Positions 1-12,480 of a stretch of 64,000 nt of DNA are shown piece by piece. Below the pieces are notes generated by a model, which searched no databases, was not told the origin of the DNA, and was given only the letters and a program-made list of their open reading frames with translations. Made by a program: the position numbers and the translations under genes. Every line of letters starts with the position of its first letter. Positions within the stretch are counted from its first letter, which is position 1. The stretch comes from Rana temporaria (taxonomy: Eukaryota > Chordata > Amphibia > Anura > Ranidae), in the NCBI RefSeq assembly GCF_905171775.1, contig NC_053499.1:29751026-29815025 (forward strand), in the 5' to 3' direction.

Positions 1-110
1 AAAAAACGCAGCCGGACATGTGTGAACCCAACCTAATGAGTTATTCCAGCGGCAGAAGAGCGTGTTTGAGTTCAAATGCAGTATGGAAAACTGTTTTTTT
101 TTGTCACTAA

Positions 111-763
111 GGGCCAGATTCAGGTAGGAGATACGACGTCGTATCTGAGTGTGCGGCATCGTATCTATGCGCCTGATTCTTAGAATCAGTTACGCATAGA
201 TTTGACCAAGATCCGACTGACGTAAGTCTCTTACGCCATCGTATCTTAGTTGCAATTATTACGCTGGCCGCTAGGTGGCGCTTGCGTATATTTACGCGTC
301 GAATATGCAAATTAGGTAGATACGCCGATTCAGAAACGTACATTTGCCCGGCGCTTTTTTTACGTTAGGCTTTTTCCGGCGTATAGTTACCCCGGTCGGG
401 ACCGCGTAAAATTTTTCACGTTTTACGTGATTTGCGCAAGTCGTCCGTGAATGGGGCTGGGCGTAAGTTACGTTCACGGCGTCATTTGGAGCATGCGCAC
501 TGGGATACTTTCACAGACGGCGCATGCGCCGTTCGGAAAAAGCGTCATTTACGTGGGGTCACAATAAATTTACATAAAACACGCCCACATCTTCCACATT
601 TGAATTAGGCGGGCTTACGCCGGCCTATTTACGCTACGCCGCCGCAACTTACGGAGCAAGTACTTTGTGAATACTGCACTTGCCTGTCAAAGTTGGAGGC
701 GTAGCATAAATAGGATACGCTACGCCCGCACACAAATATGCGCTCCCTACCTGAATCTGGCCC
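111..763. mobile_element. Harbinger-like MITE with TAA target duplication
   Basis: Terminal repeats GGGCCAGATTCAGGTAGG and its complement at 746-763. The 3-bp sequence TAA flanks both ends (108-110 and 764-766). The interior is CpG-rich with many TACG/CGTA steps and includes GCGCATGCGC. No transposase frame. Copies or fragments recur at 48262-48560, 54832-55553, 57695-58427 and probably 62290-62785. Confidence 0.75.
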
Positions 764-1568
764 TAAGATTCTACTTAAAAATTTTAAATACCACCATGTA
801 CATAACGTCTTAATTTTACAGATTTTTTAAAAAATTTGCATTTACCACCGTTTTTTCATCAAACAAAAAAGAAAAAATATTGGATTATAAAAAAACCTCT
901 GTAAGGATGGTCACCCTACTTTTGGAACGCTGAGCAGAAAAGCATCTAAAAAAAATTGTGAGTTCTCGCTCTGACAGACCACGATAAACCTGTTTACCAT
1001 ATCAAATCTACACAGTAAACAATAATCCTAAAAACATACACTGCACACTAAAGCAGGCCCCCCCAGTACTGGAACCGCTCACTTTAGATCCTGCTGACCT
1101 TGAGCAAACGAACCCACTTAGTAACGTACTTCTGTCTTTTTTCAACTCTACAGTCAGACAGCCTCACCATCTATAGTAGTCAACATGCCTTGGCCAGGCT
1201 CAGGGGCCTATTTTAAGCAAAGCTGCTACATTACAGTGATGTGCAGTTCAAAGTGATAGAATAACATTTGTCCATGCAAGGCTGAAGCTAAAACCCTGAT
1301 ACAGCCAGCAACCACAGAATAAGTTCACTTTATCTTTTTTTATTATTATTAAATCATATTTAAAAAAATCTAGCATATGATAATTTTGTTTTAGAAAATG
1401 TTAATCTAGACACAGTTAAAGCAGATCGTCACCCATAAACACAACTTTAACCTTCCTCGTTCCTCCCCCCTCAAAACGCGCCCCACCGTATGTCTGTTTG
1501 CCCCTATTACTTGGTAAAGCCAGAAATGTTCAGCTAAGTAGCCCATCCAGCTCCAGTGCAGGGCATCA
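764..1568. other. Intron 2 sequence, nothing recognised
   Basis: AT-rich sequence with homopolymer runs and no coding, repeat or RNA feature that can be supported. Confidence 0.5.
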
Positions 1569-2142
1569 CTAAAGTGGAGGTTCACCCTAAAACGATTATA
1601 TAACATTACATCCAGCATAATTCGGACATGTACAGTATCCCTGTATTTTATTTATTTTTGCGCCGTACATACCGATTTATTGTTATTTTCCCCCCCGGCT
1701 TCCGGGTTCTGATTCCCGCGGGACTGGGCGTTCCTATTCAGAGGTAGATGCTTGACGTCTAGTGAAAAAACTTCCCAAGGCGCGTCTCCAGTTTTCCGTA
1801 AATAGCCGACCTGCGAGTCGGCGCTATACGGCGCCTGCGCCCGCCATGTAGAGCTAACTGCGCAGGCGCCTTATAGAGCCGACTCGCAGGTCGGCTATTT
1901 ACGTAAAAAAAATGGTGATGCGCCTTGGGAAGTTTTTCACCAGACGTCAATCATCTACCTCTGAATAGCAACGCCCAATCCCGTAGGAATCAGAACCTGG
2001 AAGCCGGGGGGGGGGGGGGGGGGGATAACAATAAATCGGTATGTACGGTGAAAAAAATAAATAAATACAGGGATACTGTACATGTCCGAATTATGCTGGA
2101 TGTAATGTTATATAATTGTTTTAGGGTGAACCTCCACTTTAA
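1569..2142. mobile_element. Palindromic TTAA MITE, family A (copy 1)
   Basis: A long inverted repeat whose two halves pair over most of their length around a centre near 1845. Ends read AAAGTGGAGGTTCACCCTAA and its complement, with TTAA at the right end (CTAA at the left). A G run at about 2007-2023 interrupts the right arm. Related copies are at 31039, 40760, 53995 and 61099. Confidence 0.8.
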
Positions 2143-2584
2143 GTGCTGTAATGGCACTGATACCCGAGGTCCCCTACTGCCCCCCTGTTATGTCCTCTTT
2201 TCTGTCCAGAGAGGACCCCACCGGCAGCCATCCAATAGGAAGTGTCACACAGGCAGTGATGTGGACACCTGAAGAAGGACCCTAATCAGAAGGTAAACAG
2301 AAGAAGAGACTTGGGGCTGCTGCATCACGTGACCACAGGTCAAGGCAAGTAAAACCGGCCATTTATTATTATTTTTGTACCAGTTATCACATAGAGGGGA
2401 GGAAAGAATGGGCAGGGACAGACATCAATCCCAGAATGGGTTTTTATTAAATTGGGTGTTGTTGCCTTTTATACCAATGACCTGGCAGAGACCTGCTAAA
2501 CATCTCCGCACGCTGAATATAATAAAATCCAAGCTAAATCATAGCACACTGTGTCACATCCCTATCATATCCTTTCAAAAAAAC

Positions 2585-2760
2585 AAGTTATGGGTGGGAC
2601 TTTTAAGGCACAACATACTACAATTAAAGTATATTGAAACGTTTATTCACATGCATTAAAAAAAAAAAAAAAATACATACAATGAATGATTTTTTTTAAT
2701 GTATATGCGTTCTGAAATATTTTAATTATAGTATGTTGTGCCTCAAAAGTCCCACCCATC
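2585..2760. repeat. Inverted repeat (about 50-bp arms)
   Basis: 2589-2640 pairs with 2705-2757: both contain GGCACAACATACTA or its complement next to TGGGTGGGACTTTT. A poly-A run sits in the loop. It is probably the end of an unidentified MITE. Confidence 0.6.
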
Positions 2761-2865
2761 ATCTGCTTTTTAATTGAATATAATGAAAGATGGCGGCACC
2801 GAAGAAGAGCGAGGGATATAAAAATATCTCCCAGGTAACATTCCACTTTAAAGTAGCTGTAAATC

Positions 2866-3229
2866 CGATCACTAAAAATCTCATACACAAGCTTCCAACC
2901 AAATCACTAAAAATCTCATACACAAGCTTCAAACCAAATCACTAAAAATCTCATACACAAGCTTCAAACCAAATCACTAAAAATCTCATACACAAGCTTC
3001 AAACCAAATCACTAAAATCTCATACACAAGCTTCAAACCAAATCACTAAAAATCTCATACACAAGCTTCAAACCAAATCACTAAAAATCTCATACACAAG
3101 CTTCAAACCAAATCACTAAAAATCTCATACACAAGCTTCAAACCAAATCACTAAAAATCTCATACACAAGCTTCAAACTAAATCACTAAAATCTCATACA
3201 CAAGCTTCCGACCAAATCACTAAAAATCT
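2866..3229. repeat. 35-bp tandem satellite, about 10 units
   Basis: Head-to-tail copies of a 35-bp unit built around CTCATACACAAGCTTC; two units have lost one A. Every unit has a HindIII site. Divergence between units is very low, so the array is young. Confidence 0.93.
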
Positions 3230-3237
3230 CATTAAGA

Positions 3238-4082
3238 CAGGGGTTGACAAATTTGCTTGGAATCTAGGAGCCAGGTAAAAAAGTTAGGAGCCAGAAAACG
3301 CGCCCCGTCCCGACGAGCTTGCGCGCAGAAAGCGAACACATACGTGACCAGCGCCCCCATATGTAAACGGTGTTCAAACCACACACGTGAGGTATCGCCG
3401 CGATTGGTAGAGCGAGAGCAATAATTCTAGCCCTAGAACTCCTCTGTAACTCAAAACATGCAACCTGTAGATTTTTTTTAAACGTTGCCTATGAAGATTT
3501 TAAAGGGTAAAAGTTTGTCTGCATTCCACGAGCGGACGCAATTTTGAAGCGTGACATGTTGGGTATGAATTTACTCGGCGTAACATTATCTTTCATAATA
3601 TAAAAAAAAAAAAAATGGGGATAACTTTACTATTGTCTTATTTTTTAATTCAAAAAAGTGTAATTTTTTCACCAAAAAAGTGCGCTTGTAAGACCGCTGC
3701 GCAAATACGGCGTGACAGAAAGTATTGCAACGTTTGCCATTTTATTCTCTAGGGTGTTAGGATAAAAAATATATATAATGTTTGGGGGTTCTAATTAGAG
3801 GGAAGAAGATGGCAGTGAAAATAGTGAAAAATGACATTAGAATTGCTGTTTAACTTGTAATGCTTAACTTGTAATACCAACGGCCACCACCAGATGGCGC
3901 CAGCTCACACATCTGGTGGTAATAACTTGTAATACCAACGGCTCACCACCAGATGGCCCCAGCTCAAAAAAAAAAAAAAAAAATTTTTTTTTTTTTTTTT
4001 TGCCCCCCCTTTCAAGCCAAGTCGCCAGGGCCCCATTTCTAGTCGCCATGGCGACCTGGCGCCCGGGATTTGTCGAGCCCTG
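3238..4082. mobile_element. hAT element with 8-bp target duplication CATTAAGA
   Basis: Terminal repeats CAGGGGTTGACAAAT and ATTTGTCGAGCCCTG. The direct repeat CATTAAGA is at 3230-3237 and 4083-4090, a perfect 8-bp hAT-type duplication. No transposase. The interior (about 3310-3800) is the inverted counterpart of the core found in the TTAA elements at 24603 and 29430. Near the right end there is an A-run/T-run hairpin and GGTCGC-type repeats. Confidence 0.85.
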
Positions 4083-4389
4083 CATTAAGATGCAACATGT
4101 TAATGTCATTTCGAGTTATTTCCGATATCATTGAATCTAAAGCTTTTAATAAAATAAACCTGATGAACCTGATAAGAACGCCCACATTTTATGTCATATG
4201 GCCTGAGGAACTTGTGTGCAGGAGGCCTGACTAGGATTGTGATACCTGCATACAAGTCTAAGTGTAATAATATAAAGATCAGCAAAACCGCCAAAAGAAT
4301 GGCATTAGTTCAGGTTACCAATGGTAGTGTACCTACCTACCTACCTATATATATATACTTTTTTAGATGTATCAGTTAAAAAACTGACC
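4083..4389. other. Intron sequence with a short TACC/TA microsatellite
   Basis: Contains (TACC)n then (TA)n at 4331-4360. Nothing else recognised. Confidence 0.5.
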
Positions 4390-4915
4390 GATATTACATC
4401 AAGGGTAAAAATACCCTTAAAAATACCACGTAAAAATACCAGGGTGATGCTTGCGGCTGCAGGCATCACCCAGGTACCGTTCTTTAGAGCGTACAGTCGG
4501 CGTTATTGTAATAACAACTGATGTGGCTCAGCAGCCGCTCAGCTGTTATAACAAGCAGCGGGAGGGGACTTCCTCACCCCCCACCTTCCGCTGCTCGCTC
4601 GGGCTCTCCTGTCTCACCGGGAGGCCTGAGCAACCATCCGCCGGCTGGCCGAAGACCCAAACAAAGCCGATGCATTGTTCGGGTCTCGGATCTAATACTC
4701 TGGAAGCAATGTCATGACATCACTTCCGGGATTACTGCCATCTTAAAGGCGCCAGTTACAAAAAAATTAAGTATTCAAAACGCCGATCTTGACATTTAAG
4801 TGCAGAGGAGGAGTACCTGCCACTGCCCAATACTGTCACAAGGGATGTTTACATCCCTTGTGATGGCAATAACAGTGAAAAATTACAAACAAACTTGTGT
4901 AATTTTTTTTTTTTT
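4390..4915 (-). repeat. Fragment related to the TTAA elements, with the conserved GGGATGTTTACATCCC hairpin
   Basis: The palindrome at 4837-4862 has the same form as hairpins in the TTAA elements at 25271-25304 and 30058-30085. The order of T-rich tract, hairpin and GC-rich tail matches those elements in reverse orientation. Ends not defined. Confidence 0.5.
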
Positions 4916-5575
4916 TTTTATAATGTACAAAATATATCAGCAATCGGCAGGAGAGGTGGCCGAAATATCGGCATCATATCAGCACAGAAAAAACGATATT
5001 GGTCGTTTCCTACTTTGATCGACAGCAGCAGGAGCAAATATCGTCACTGCTGTGTCTCAGCCAAATCAGAAGGGAGAGTCTCGGACAGCTGAGGAACTCA
5101 TGCACATTGCTAAATAGAGATGGGGATCCGTAAAGTATTGGGGGGGGGGGGGGCTGCAACACACAGATGGCCATTAAAAGGATCAAATTGAGCCCGTTTC
5201 CTTAAAGCATAAATAACACAGTGCTTGTGTTGTGTCATTTGGCCCACTGTATCAACTAAAATATCTGGCTGATCCTGCTTTGTTCTGCCGTCCCCTTTGA
5301 AAACTGACCACGGTATATCAGGGCTGCTGAGCCCTGACACTGTGATCAGTTTACGCTCATCCATCATCCACTGCTCTCCTCTGAAAATATAAAGCTTGTA
5401 AATGTTTGCCTTTTAGATCTATGCAGATTTCTGTGGGTCGTGGATAATGTCAAAAACATGCTGTTTTCTTTTTTTTTTCGGATAAAGTCAGATGTTACAG
5501 TGTCTTGTAAATGCTAAAGCAATTTTCTCTACTAGGGAAAACAATTATCAGTTCCACATCATAGCTAAAGCCATC
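4916..5575. other. Intron sequence, nothing recognised apart from a G run
   Basis: A 14-base G run lies near 5140-5153. No other feature can be supported. Confidence 0.45.
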
Positions 5576-5579
5576 ATGT

Positions 5580-5700
5580 GTTCTCACTGTGTGCTGATAC
5601 CTGTAGTGCATTTTTTCCTGTACCCAATAAAGGGCACGTCTTTTTTCAAGTTACTGGAGTGCGGCTGTCCATATCCTTATTGTTTTTGCACATGTGTTCT
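5580..5700 (+). repeat. Dispersed repeat shared with 56405-56525
   Basis: GTGCTGATACCTGTAGTGCA, ACCCAATAAAGGGCACGTC and GGAGTGCGGCTGTCCATATC all recur as complements at 56405-56525, in the same spacing. The distal copy continues into ACGCGTTTCG. Family not identified. Confidence 0.7.
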
Positions 5701-7130
5701 CATGTACCTGAATTAAGAAGCGTTTTGTCAATCCATAGCAACCAGATTCCCTCTTATTTCCTAAACTATACTAGAAACAAAGCACAACATTTTTATTTGG
5801 TTCCTAAAGGTTGCCCAGGAGTAAACAGAAAAAAGGAAAAATGCTCTTCTATGTACGATAAGAAATACATAACACTCGGTACCACCTTAACCATTCAAAA
5901 TTACCGAGTACCTAAATCCTGAAAGTATTCTGAACAGCAAAACAAACAGTCAGTTTCTGCATTACAAATATAAACTAATACACAAGAGCCAAACAGGATT
6001 TGCCACGCCACTGAATTCTTAAAATATTATCATATGTAAAAAAGTCACAGGAAGCCATGTGCTCTGAAACTGTGAACTGTGCTGGTCTTTGGTTAAATAA
6101 TGGTATTTGTGTGCAGCAATTACTCTCCACCACCACAAGGGGAGAACTGACAGGTATGTGCTGGAAGTGTACAGGTGTGACATCATGGAGGAATGCAGGT
6201 GTTCTAATTGTTTGCTCAATTTTCTAATGGTCAATGCGGACAAATCAGGGTGGATTAAAAAGAAAAAAAAAACTTATTTTTTTTACTATTTAAAACCAGA
6301 TTTTGGGGTATTTTTATATTTATTTTAAAAAATTGCCTTTGGAGTAAAAATCTATCTAAAAGATAGAAAACCATCTGATAAACTATTTTCATATTACAGG
6401 GTTTAGTAACACTTCAAACCCAAAAACTAACATGTAATATATTGCAGAATACCCTTTATTAGATGTGGTGGCTGCATTTGTTTTCTTTATAAATGTTTAT
6501 TTAGTTGGGGCCCATTTTTTAAGTATTGTAAACCAGAAAAGCTGCAGAAGACTAAAGACATCACCCTACTGATCCTGAAAGAAGACCCTATGAAGATTAT
6601 GGTGTGTCATGGTCCTAGTAATAAATGACTCAAACACTGAAATGTGAGGGTGACTAAGCCTTGGATAGGAAGCATAAGCCATGATACAGGGAGGCAAAAT
6701 TTGTTATTTCCAGCAATGGATTACAGAATTGGTTATTTATGGAAATTACCTCTCTCATTTCTCAGCAGTTTACAACCATGATTCACTTGAGTTAAAAGCT
6801 CATCTCTAGGCAAGCAGCTAAATATACCAACTGATTAGTTAAATGGGAGCTGCTTTATCTGACTTGCAATGTTGTGCAGACAGTACTGCAAACCTCTGCC
6901 ACACAACACAATCAGATCCAAAATAAGCTCCATCACACATGGCTAAGCATTATCTGAATTTCAAGGTTTGGGTTTAGATAAAGTCCTCAGCACACATTTC
7001 CTATCCCCTTAATGTACTCAAATTTAAATTCCCGTCCAAATAGCCCATCTACCTCCCTCCAACAGCTCAGGTTTACGCTCAAACGCTCCAGTTAAAGTGG
7101 ATGTATTTTTATTATTAAGGCTGGAACCTT
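5701..7130. other. Intron sequence with a short shared fragment
   Basis: CAGGGTGGATTAAAAAG at 6247 resembles the ends at 31974-32010 and 34960-35005 (ATTTAAATC next to CCACCC), which suggests fragments of one small MITE family. Otherwise nothing recognised. Confidence 0.35.
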
Positions 7131-7320
7131 GTACAGTATAGGATTTCATGTCTTGAAATCCTATACTGTACTGTAGTCTTGATCCGTCTTTCAGAAGACG
7201 GATCAAAACTCTGCTCTTTTGATGTCATGAGACACGAACAACTAGCGCCCAGAAGCGATTCAGTTCGCATGCGCCGCGCTTTATAAGTTTTTCATTCATT
7301 CATTCATTCATTCATTCATG
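7131..7320. repeat. Two perfect hairpins and an ATTC microsatellite
   Basis: 7132-7172 is a hairpin with arms of about 18 bp (TACAGTATAGGATTTC and complement). 7180-7204 is a second hairpin (GATCCGTCTT and complement). (ATTC)n follows at 7290-7318. Confidence 0.7.
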
Positions 7321-7620
7321 TCCTCATGAGAGACATTCTGTGTACTGCAGATCCCCTCCTCCTTTCTTCTCCAGCTCTCCCATGATTGGCTGCTTCATAT
7401 CTCAGCATAATTTGGGCATGCTGAAGCAATATGGTGAATTTTTTGTGTTTTGACTGGATGTTAGCAATCATAGTAGAAGTTCAGTGTAAGAAATACACAG
7501 GAGAAAATGCATGTTGACAAGGGGAGTGTCTAAGTGGGCGGGGAGTCTACTGACATCACTCCACCCACCAAGCTCAGGACAACAGACCCACCCACAGCTT
7601 CTGCAGTTAAGGTTTGACAG

Positions 7621-8142
7621 TTAAAGCGGAGTTCCGGCCACAATTTCACTTTTTAAATATAAATACCCCTGTAATACACAAGCTTAATGTATTCTAGTAA
7701 AGTTAGTCTGTAAACTAAGGTCCGTTTTGTTAGGTTGTTACAGCATTTAGACACTTTATAAAATAGAAATTGACTGGGGCCATCTTAAGTGTGGGCATCA
7801 TGAAGCCAGACTGTAAGACTTCCTGGATTTCAGCCTTGCAGACCTCGCACATGCTCAGTGCTGCACAAGCAGTGTCAGATCAGGTTTCAGCACCTGTATT
7901 GTCCAAGTCACATGATTCTTTGAGACTGGGGAGTGCACAGACTCCTGGAAAGTTACACCCACTACATTCCCAGGAGTCTGTGCGGTGTAGGTTAGGAAGC
8001 ATTAAGCACCTAGGTGCAGGAAGTGGGAAGATTAACTATTCTGCCTAGCAACAACACTTTGAAGGCATCTAAAAAAAAAAAAAAAAAAGTTTTTTAAAAC
8101 TACTGATGTAATGTTATATTTATGGGTGGAACTCCACTTTAA
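7621..8142. mobile_element. TTAA MITE, family B (copy 1)
   Basis: Ends TTAAAGCGGAGTTCCGGCC and GGGTGGAACTCCACTTTAA. TTAA is present at both boundaries. Internal repeats include TCCTGGAAAGTTACACCC near an inverted CCCAGGAGTCTG. Related copy at 32432-32889, and a lone right end at 9600-9617. Confidence 0.75.
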
Positions 8143-8306
8143 GGATACATGCAGGAGACATGTATATCCTTATAGATAAGCACTATGGCAGTAGTTTATA
8201 AAGGATGAGAGTGGGTTTACATCCACTTTAAGTATATTCTCCCTGGTGTCCACAGTTGTGTATTAACCTCCCAAAGACTTGAATTGGAGTATACAGGTAC
8301 AGTCCA

Positions 8307-8581
8307 TTAGGCTGGGTTCACACTATTGCAAATTTGATGCAGGTTTCCCGGCATCCAATTTGCATTGCAGGAGAGTGTGCCCGGCTCTCTATGGAGCCGG
8401 TTCACACATCTTCGCAGCGGCTCTGTTGCGAATTGCACAGGATCCCTGTGCGTCTTTTTGTCCATTTCAGATCCAAATTCAGCCAAAAATTCAAGCTGAA
8501 ATCGGACCTAAAACGGTGAATGAGGATGCCCCCAACTCCTGCTGTCAGCCAGTGAGTGCTTCAGTGTGAATCCAGCCTTAA
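8307..8581. mobile_element. MITE with TTAGGCTGGGTTCACA termini
   Basis: The left end TTAGGCTGGGTTCACA pairs with TGTGAATCCAGCCTTAA at the right end. A related fragment at 56183-56374 shares GAGCCGGTTCACACATCT and the AACCCAGCCTAA end. Confidence 0.7.
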
Positions 8582-10351
8582 TGCCTATTGGAAGTTACTT
8601 CCCATTCAGAGCCTAGTTGTACACACTACGAGGGGGAGGCTGTCACTATTAGAGAGGGGTGAGTGGACCACTTAGGTAGGTAGGTATAGACTGTGTATTT
8701 TTCATCTGAACTTGTCCTTTAAACAGTAAACCTTTTTTGGTAGCATCTAGAACACATAAGGGACAAAAAAAAACTTTGTTTGACACTAACAGGACCAATA
8801 ACACCAATACAGCTCTTTCAGGATTTACACAACGGTGACTCCTAGTTGCTGCAATGCTGGGAATTCAGGAAATCACTCCATGCTCCCAGCAGTCTTATGA
8901 TAAGCTGGAAAGCAAGACTTCCTCTCTGTGTAAACCATAGTTGTTACAGAAGACATCCTGGAATGGACACATCAAGCACAAATGGGTGAAAAAAATAAAA
9001 AAAAAGAAGACGACTACATCAATATATCTAATCAGGGACATACCTATCTATTTCCCAAAATAAAACTAAAGCACTTTGCGGATAAAAAAACAAACAGTTG
9101 CTACCAAGGTATTTAAATGTTATTTTTAAACTGCATAGCCTGGGGGGGGCAGTATAGTACATGGTTCGAATTTCATCAGGAACATGGTAAACTGGCCCCC
9201 CTTACATGCCATATTTGGCATATCTTTTTTTTTGGGGGGGGGGAGTGGGGGGCTTCAGGAGGAGTGGGACTTCCTGTCCCACTTCCTCTTTCTGCCCAGG
9301 GACCGTTTAGGCCAGTGTAGGCGATCGCCTAGGACACGTGACAGGTCCCAGGCGATCGTCTGACCAATCACAGTGCGCAGCGCCGCTCGTGCATGCGCAA
9401 TGAGTGCTCCGCCGTAAATCCGAAAGCTGTCACGGCCGGGTGCCCACACTAAGAATGCAGATGCCGGCCGGAGGGAGGGGGGGGGTGCGGAGCTCTGGCC
9501 GGCGCGTCGCTGGACCGTGGAGCAGGTGAGTATCTGTTTATTAAAAGCCAGCAGCTACACTTTTGGTAGCTGCTGACTTTTAATAAACATAAAAAAAGCC
9601 TGGAACTCCCCTTTAAAATCGATCAGCTTGAGTAGAACCAGCCTGTTGGATATTTCATGCGATTATTTCCAGCAGCTATTGTTTCCTCTCCTGGCAGGGA
9701 CGGCACCCGCCACTGGGAGAATACAAAAGCTTCATGGGAGGAACTCCTCTATCAACATGGTCAATGTTGATGGGGAAATCTAGTGATTTTCTTTCCTGCA
9801 AACCATGGTTGCATGAAAGAAAATTGCGGCATTTATGGCCAGCTTTAAGGCGCATTCAGATAGCAGATTAGTTCCATCCTCTGAGCAGAGCCGCTAGCAT
9901 ATACGTGTGCAGCCACCTCCAAGATGTGTGCAAGAAGCCCACAGAAGTGGCTGCACAAGCAGACAGGAGTAAAGGCATGGATCCGAACGCAGAGCCTCTT
10001 GGTGAACTACACCTTATAAATACATATTTGAGCATAAACACGAGACTGCAATAAAAATATATTGTAGGGCTAGACTTAGAAAAATATACAGCAAAGTAGT
10101 CATTACAAAAAACGCCCCCACTGGCTTTGATGCTAGCTCTGATAAACCATAGGTTTTAAATGTCAACTTATTGAGTTCCTGAGCCCAAACACCTTCAGTC
10201 TATAATAAACAAATGTCAAATTTCACATTTCAAGATAAAAAAGCCAGAAAATTATAGAAATAAAAGATCAGAAACGATCAATCCGCAAGGAAAATGAGTC
10301 AGTAAATGTGATGTTTAAGTATGTACAGAGTAAACTAGAAATTACATGGGC
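8582..10351. other. Intron 2 sequence next to exon 2, with repeat fragments
   Basis: G runs at 9139-9146 and 9234-9243. A CpG-rich stretch lies at 9310-9490. The small hairpin AGCAGCTAC...GTAGCTGCT at 9550-9578 recurs at 38770-38797. The family B end GGAACTCCCCTTTAA is at 9602-9616. The last 730 bp before the exon hold nothing recognisable. Confidence 0.4.
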
Positions 10352-11970
<1,619 letters not shown>

Positions 11971-12267
11971 AAGAGATTTTTAATACAGCTTACCTGTAAA
12001 ATCTTTTTCTTGGAGTACATCACGGGACACAGAGCGGCATTCATTACTATATGGGTTATATGGAGTACCTTCAGGTGTAGACACTGGCAATCTCAAACAG
12101 GAAATGCCCCTCCCTATATAACCCCCTCCCATAGGAGGAGTACCTCAGTTTTGTAGCAAGCAGTATGCCTCCCAAAATGGTCCTCAAAAAAGAGGGGTGG
12201 GAGCTCTGTGTCCCGTGATGTACTCCAAGAAAAAGATTTTACAGGTAAGCTGTATTAAAAATCTCTT
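11971..12267. mobile_element. Short palindromic relative of the DIRS terminus, abutting the DIRS element
   Basis: Two 65-bp perfect inverted arms (11971-12035 and 12203-12267) enclose about 167 bp. The first 115 bp of the spacer match the DIRS 5' leader (reverse complement of roughly 17783-17880). Each arm holds the ACATCACGGGACACAGAG core of the DIRS terminal repeat, but with CTTGGAGT in place of the CTTTATCG flank. It ends exactly where the DIRS terminal repeat begins. It codes for nothing. Confidence 0.75.
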
Positions 12268-12318
12268 TTTCTTTATCGTACATCACGGGACACAGAGCGG
12301 CATTCATTACTATATGGG
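12266..12318 (+). repeat. DIRS inverted terminal repeat, left copy
   Basis: Matches the reverse complement of 17873-17925 across about 53 bp, including CTTTATCGTACATCACGGGA. Beyond the GGG at 12318 the two ends diverge. Confidence 0.9.
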
Positions 12319-12480
12319 ATGTCCCAAAGCAATGCTTACAATGAGGGGAGGGAGAACATCTCCAAGACAAAAGGATTTAATTTAGAGATATACTCAAATC
12401 ATAATAAATCCAACTTAGTTGAGAAAAATAAAATTTTTAAATTTAACTCGAACAAGAGGAGCCCCCGGAATCCGAGGGTC

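Noticed and set aside
2866..3229. CRISPR-like regular repeats
   Set aside because: The units are head to tail with no spacers, in a vertebrate intron; a simple satellite.
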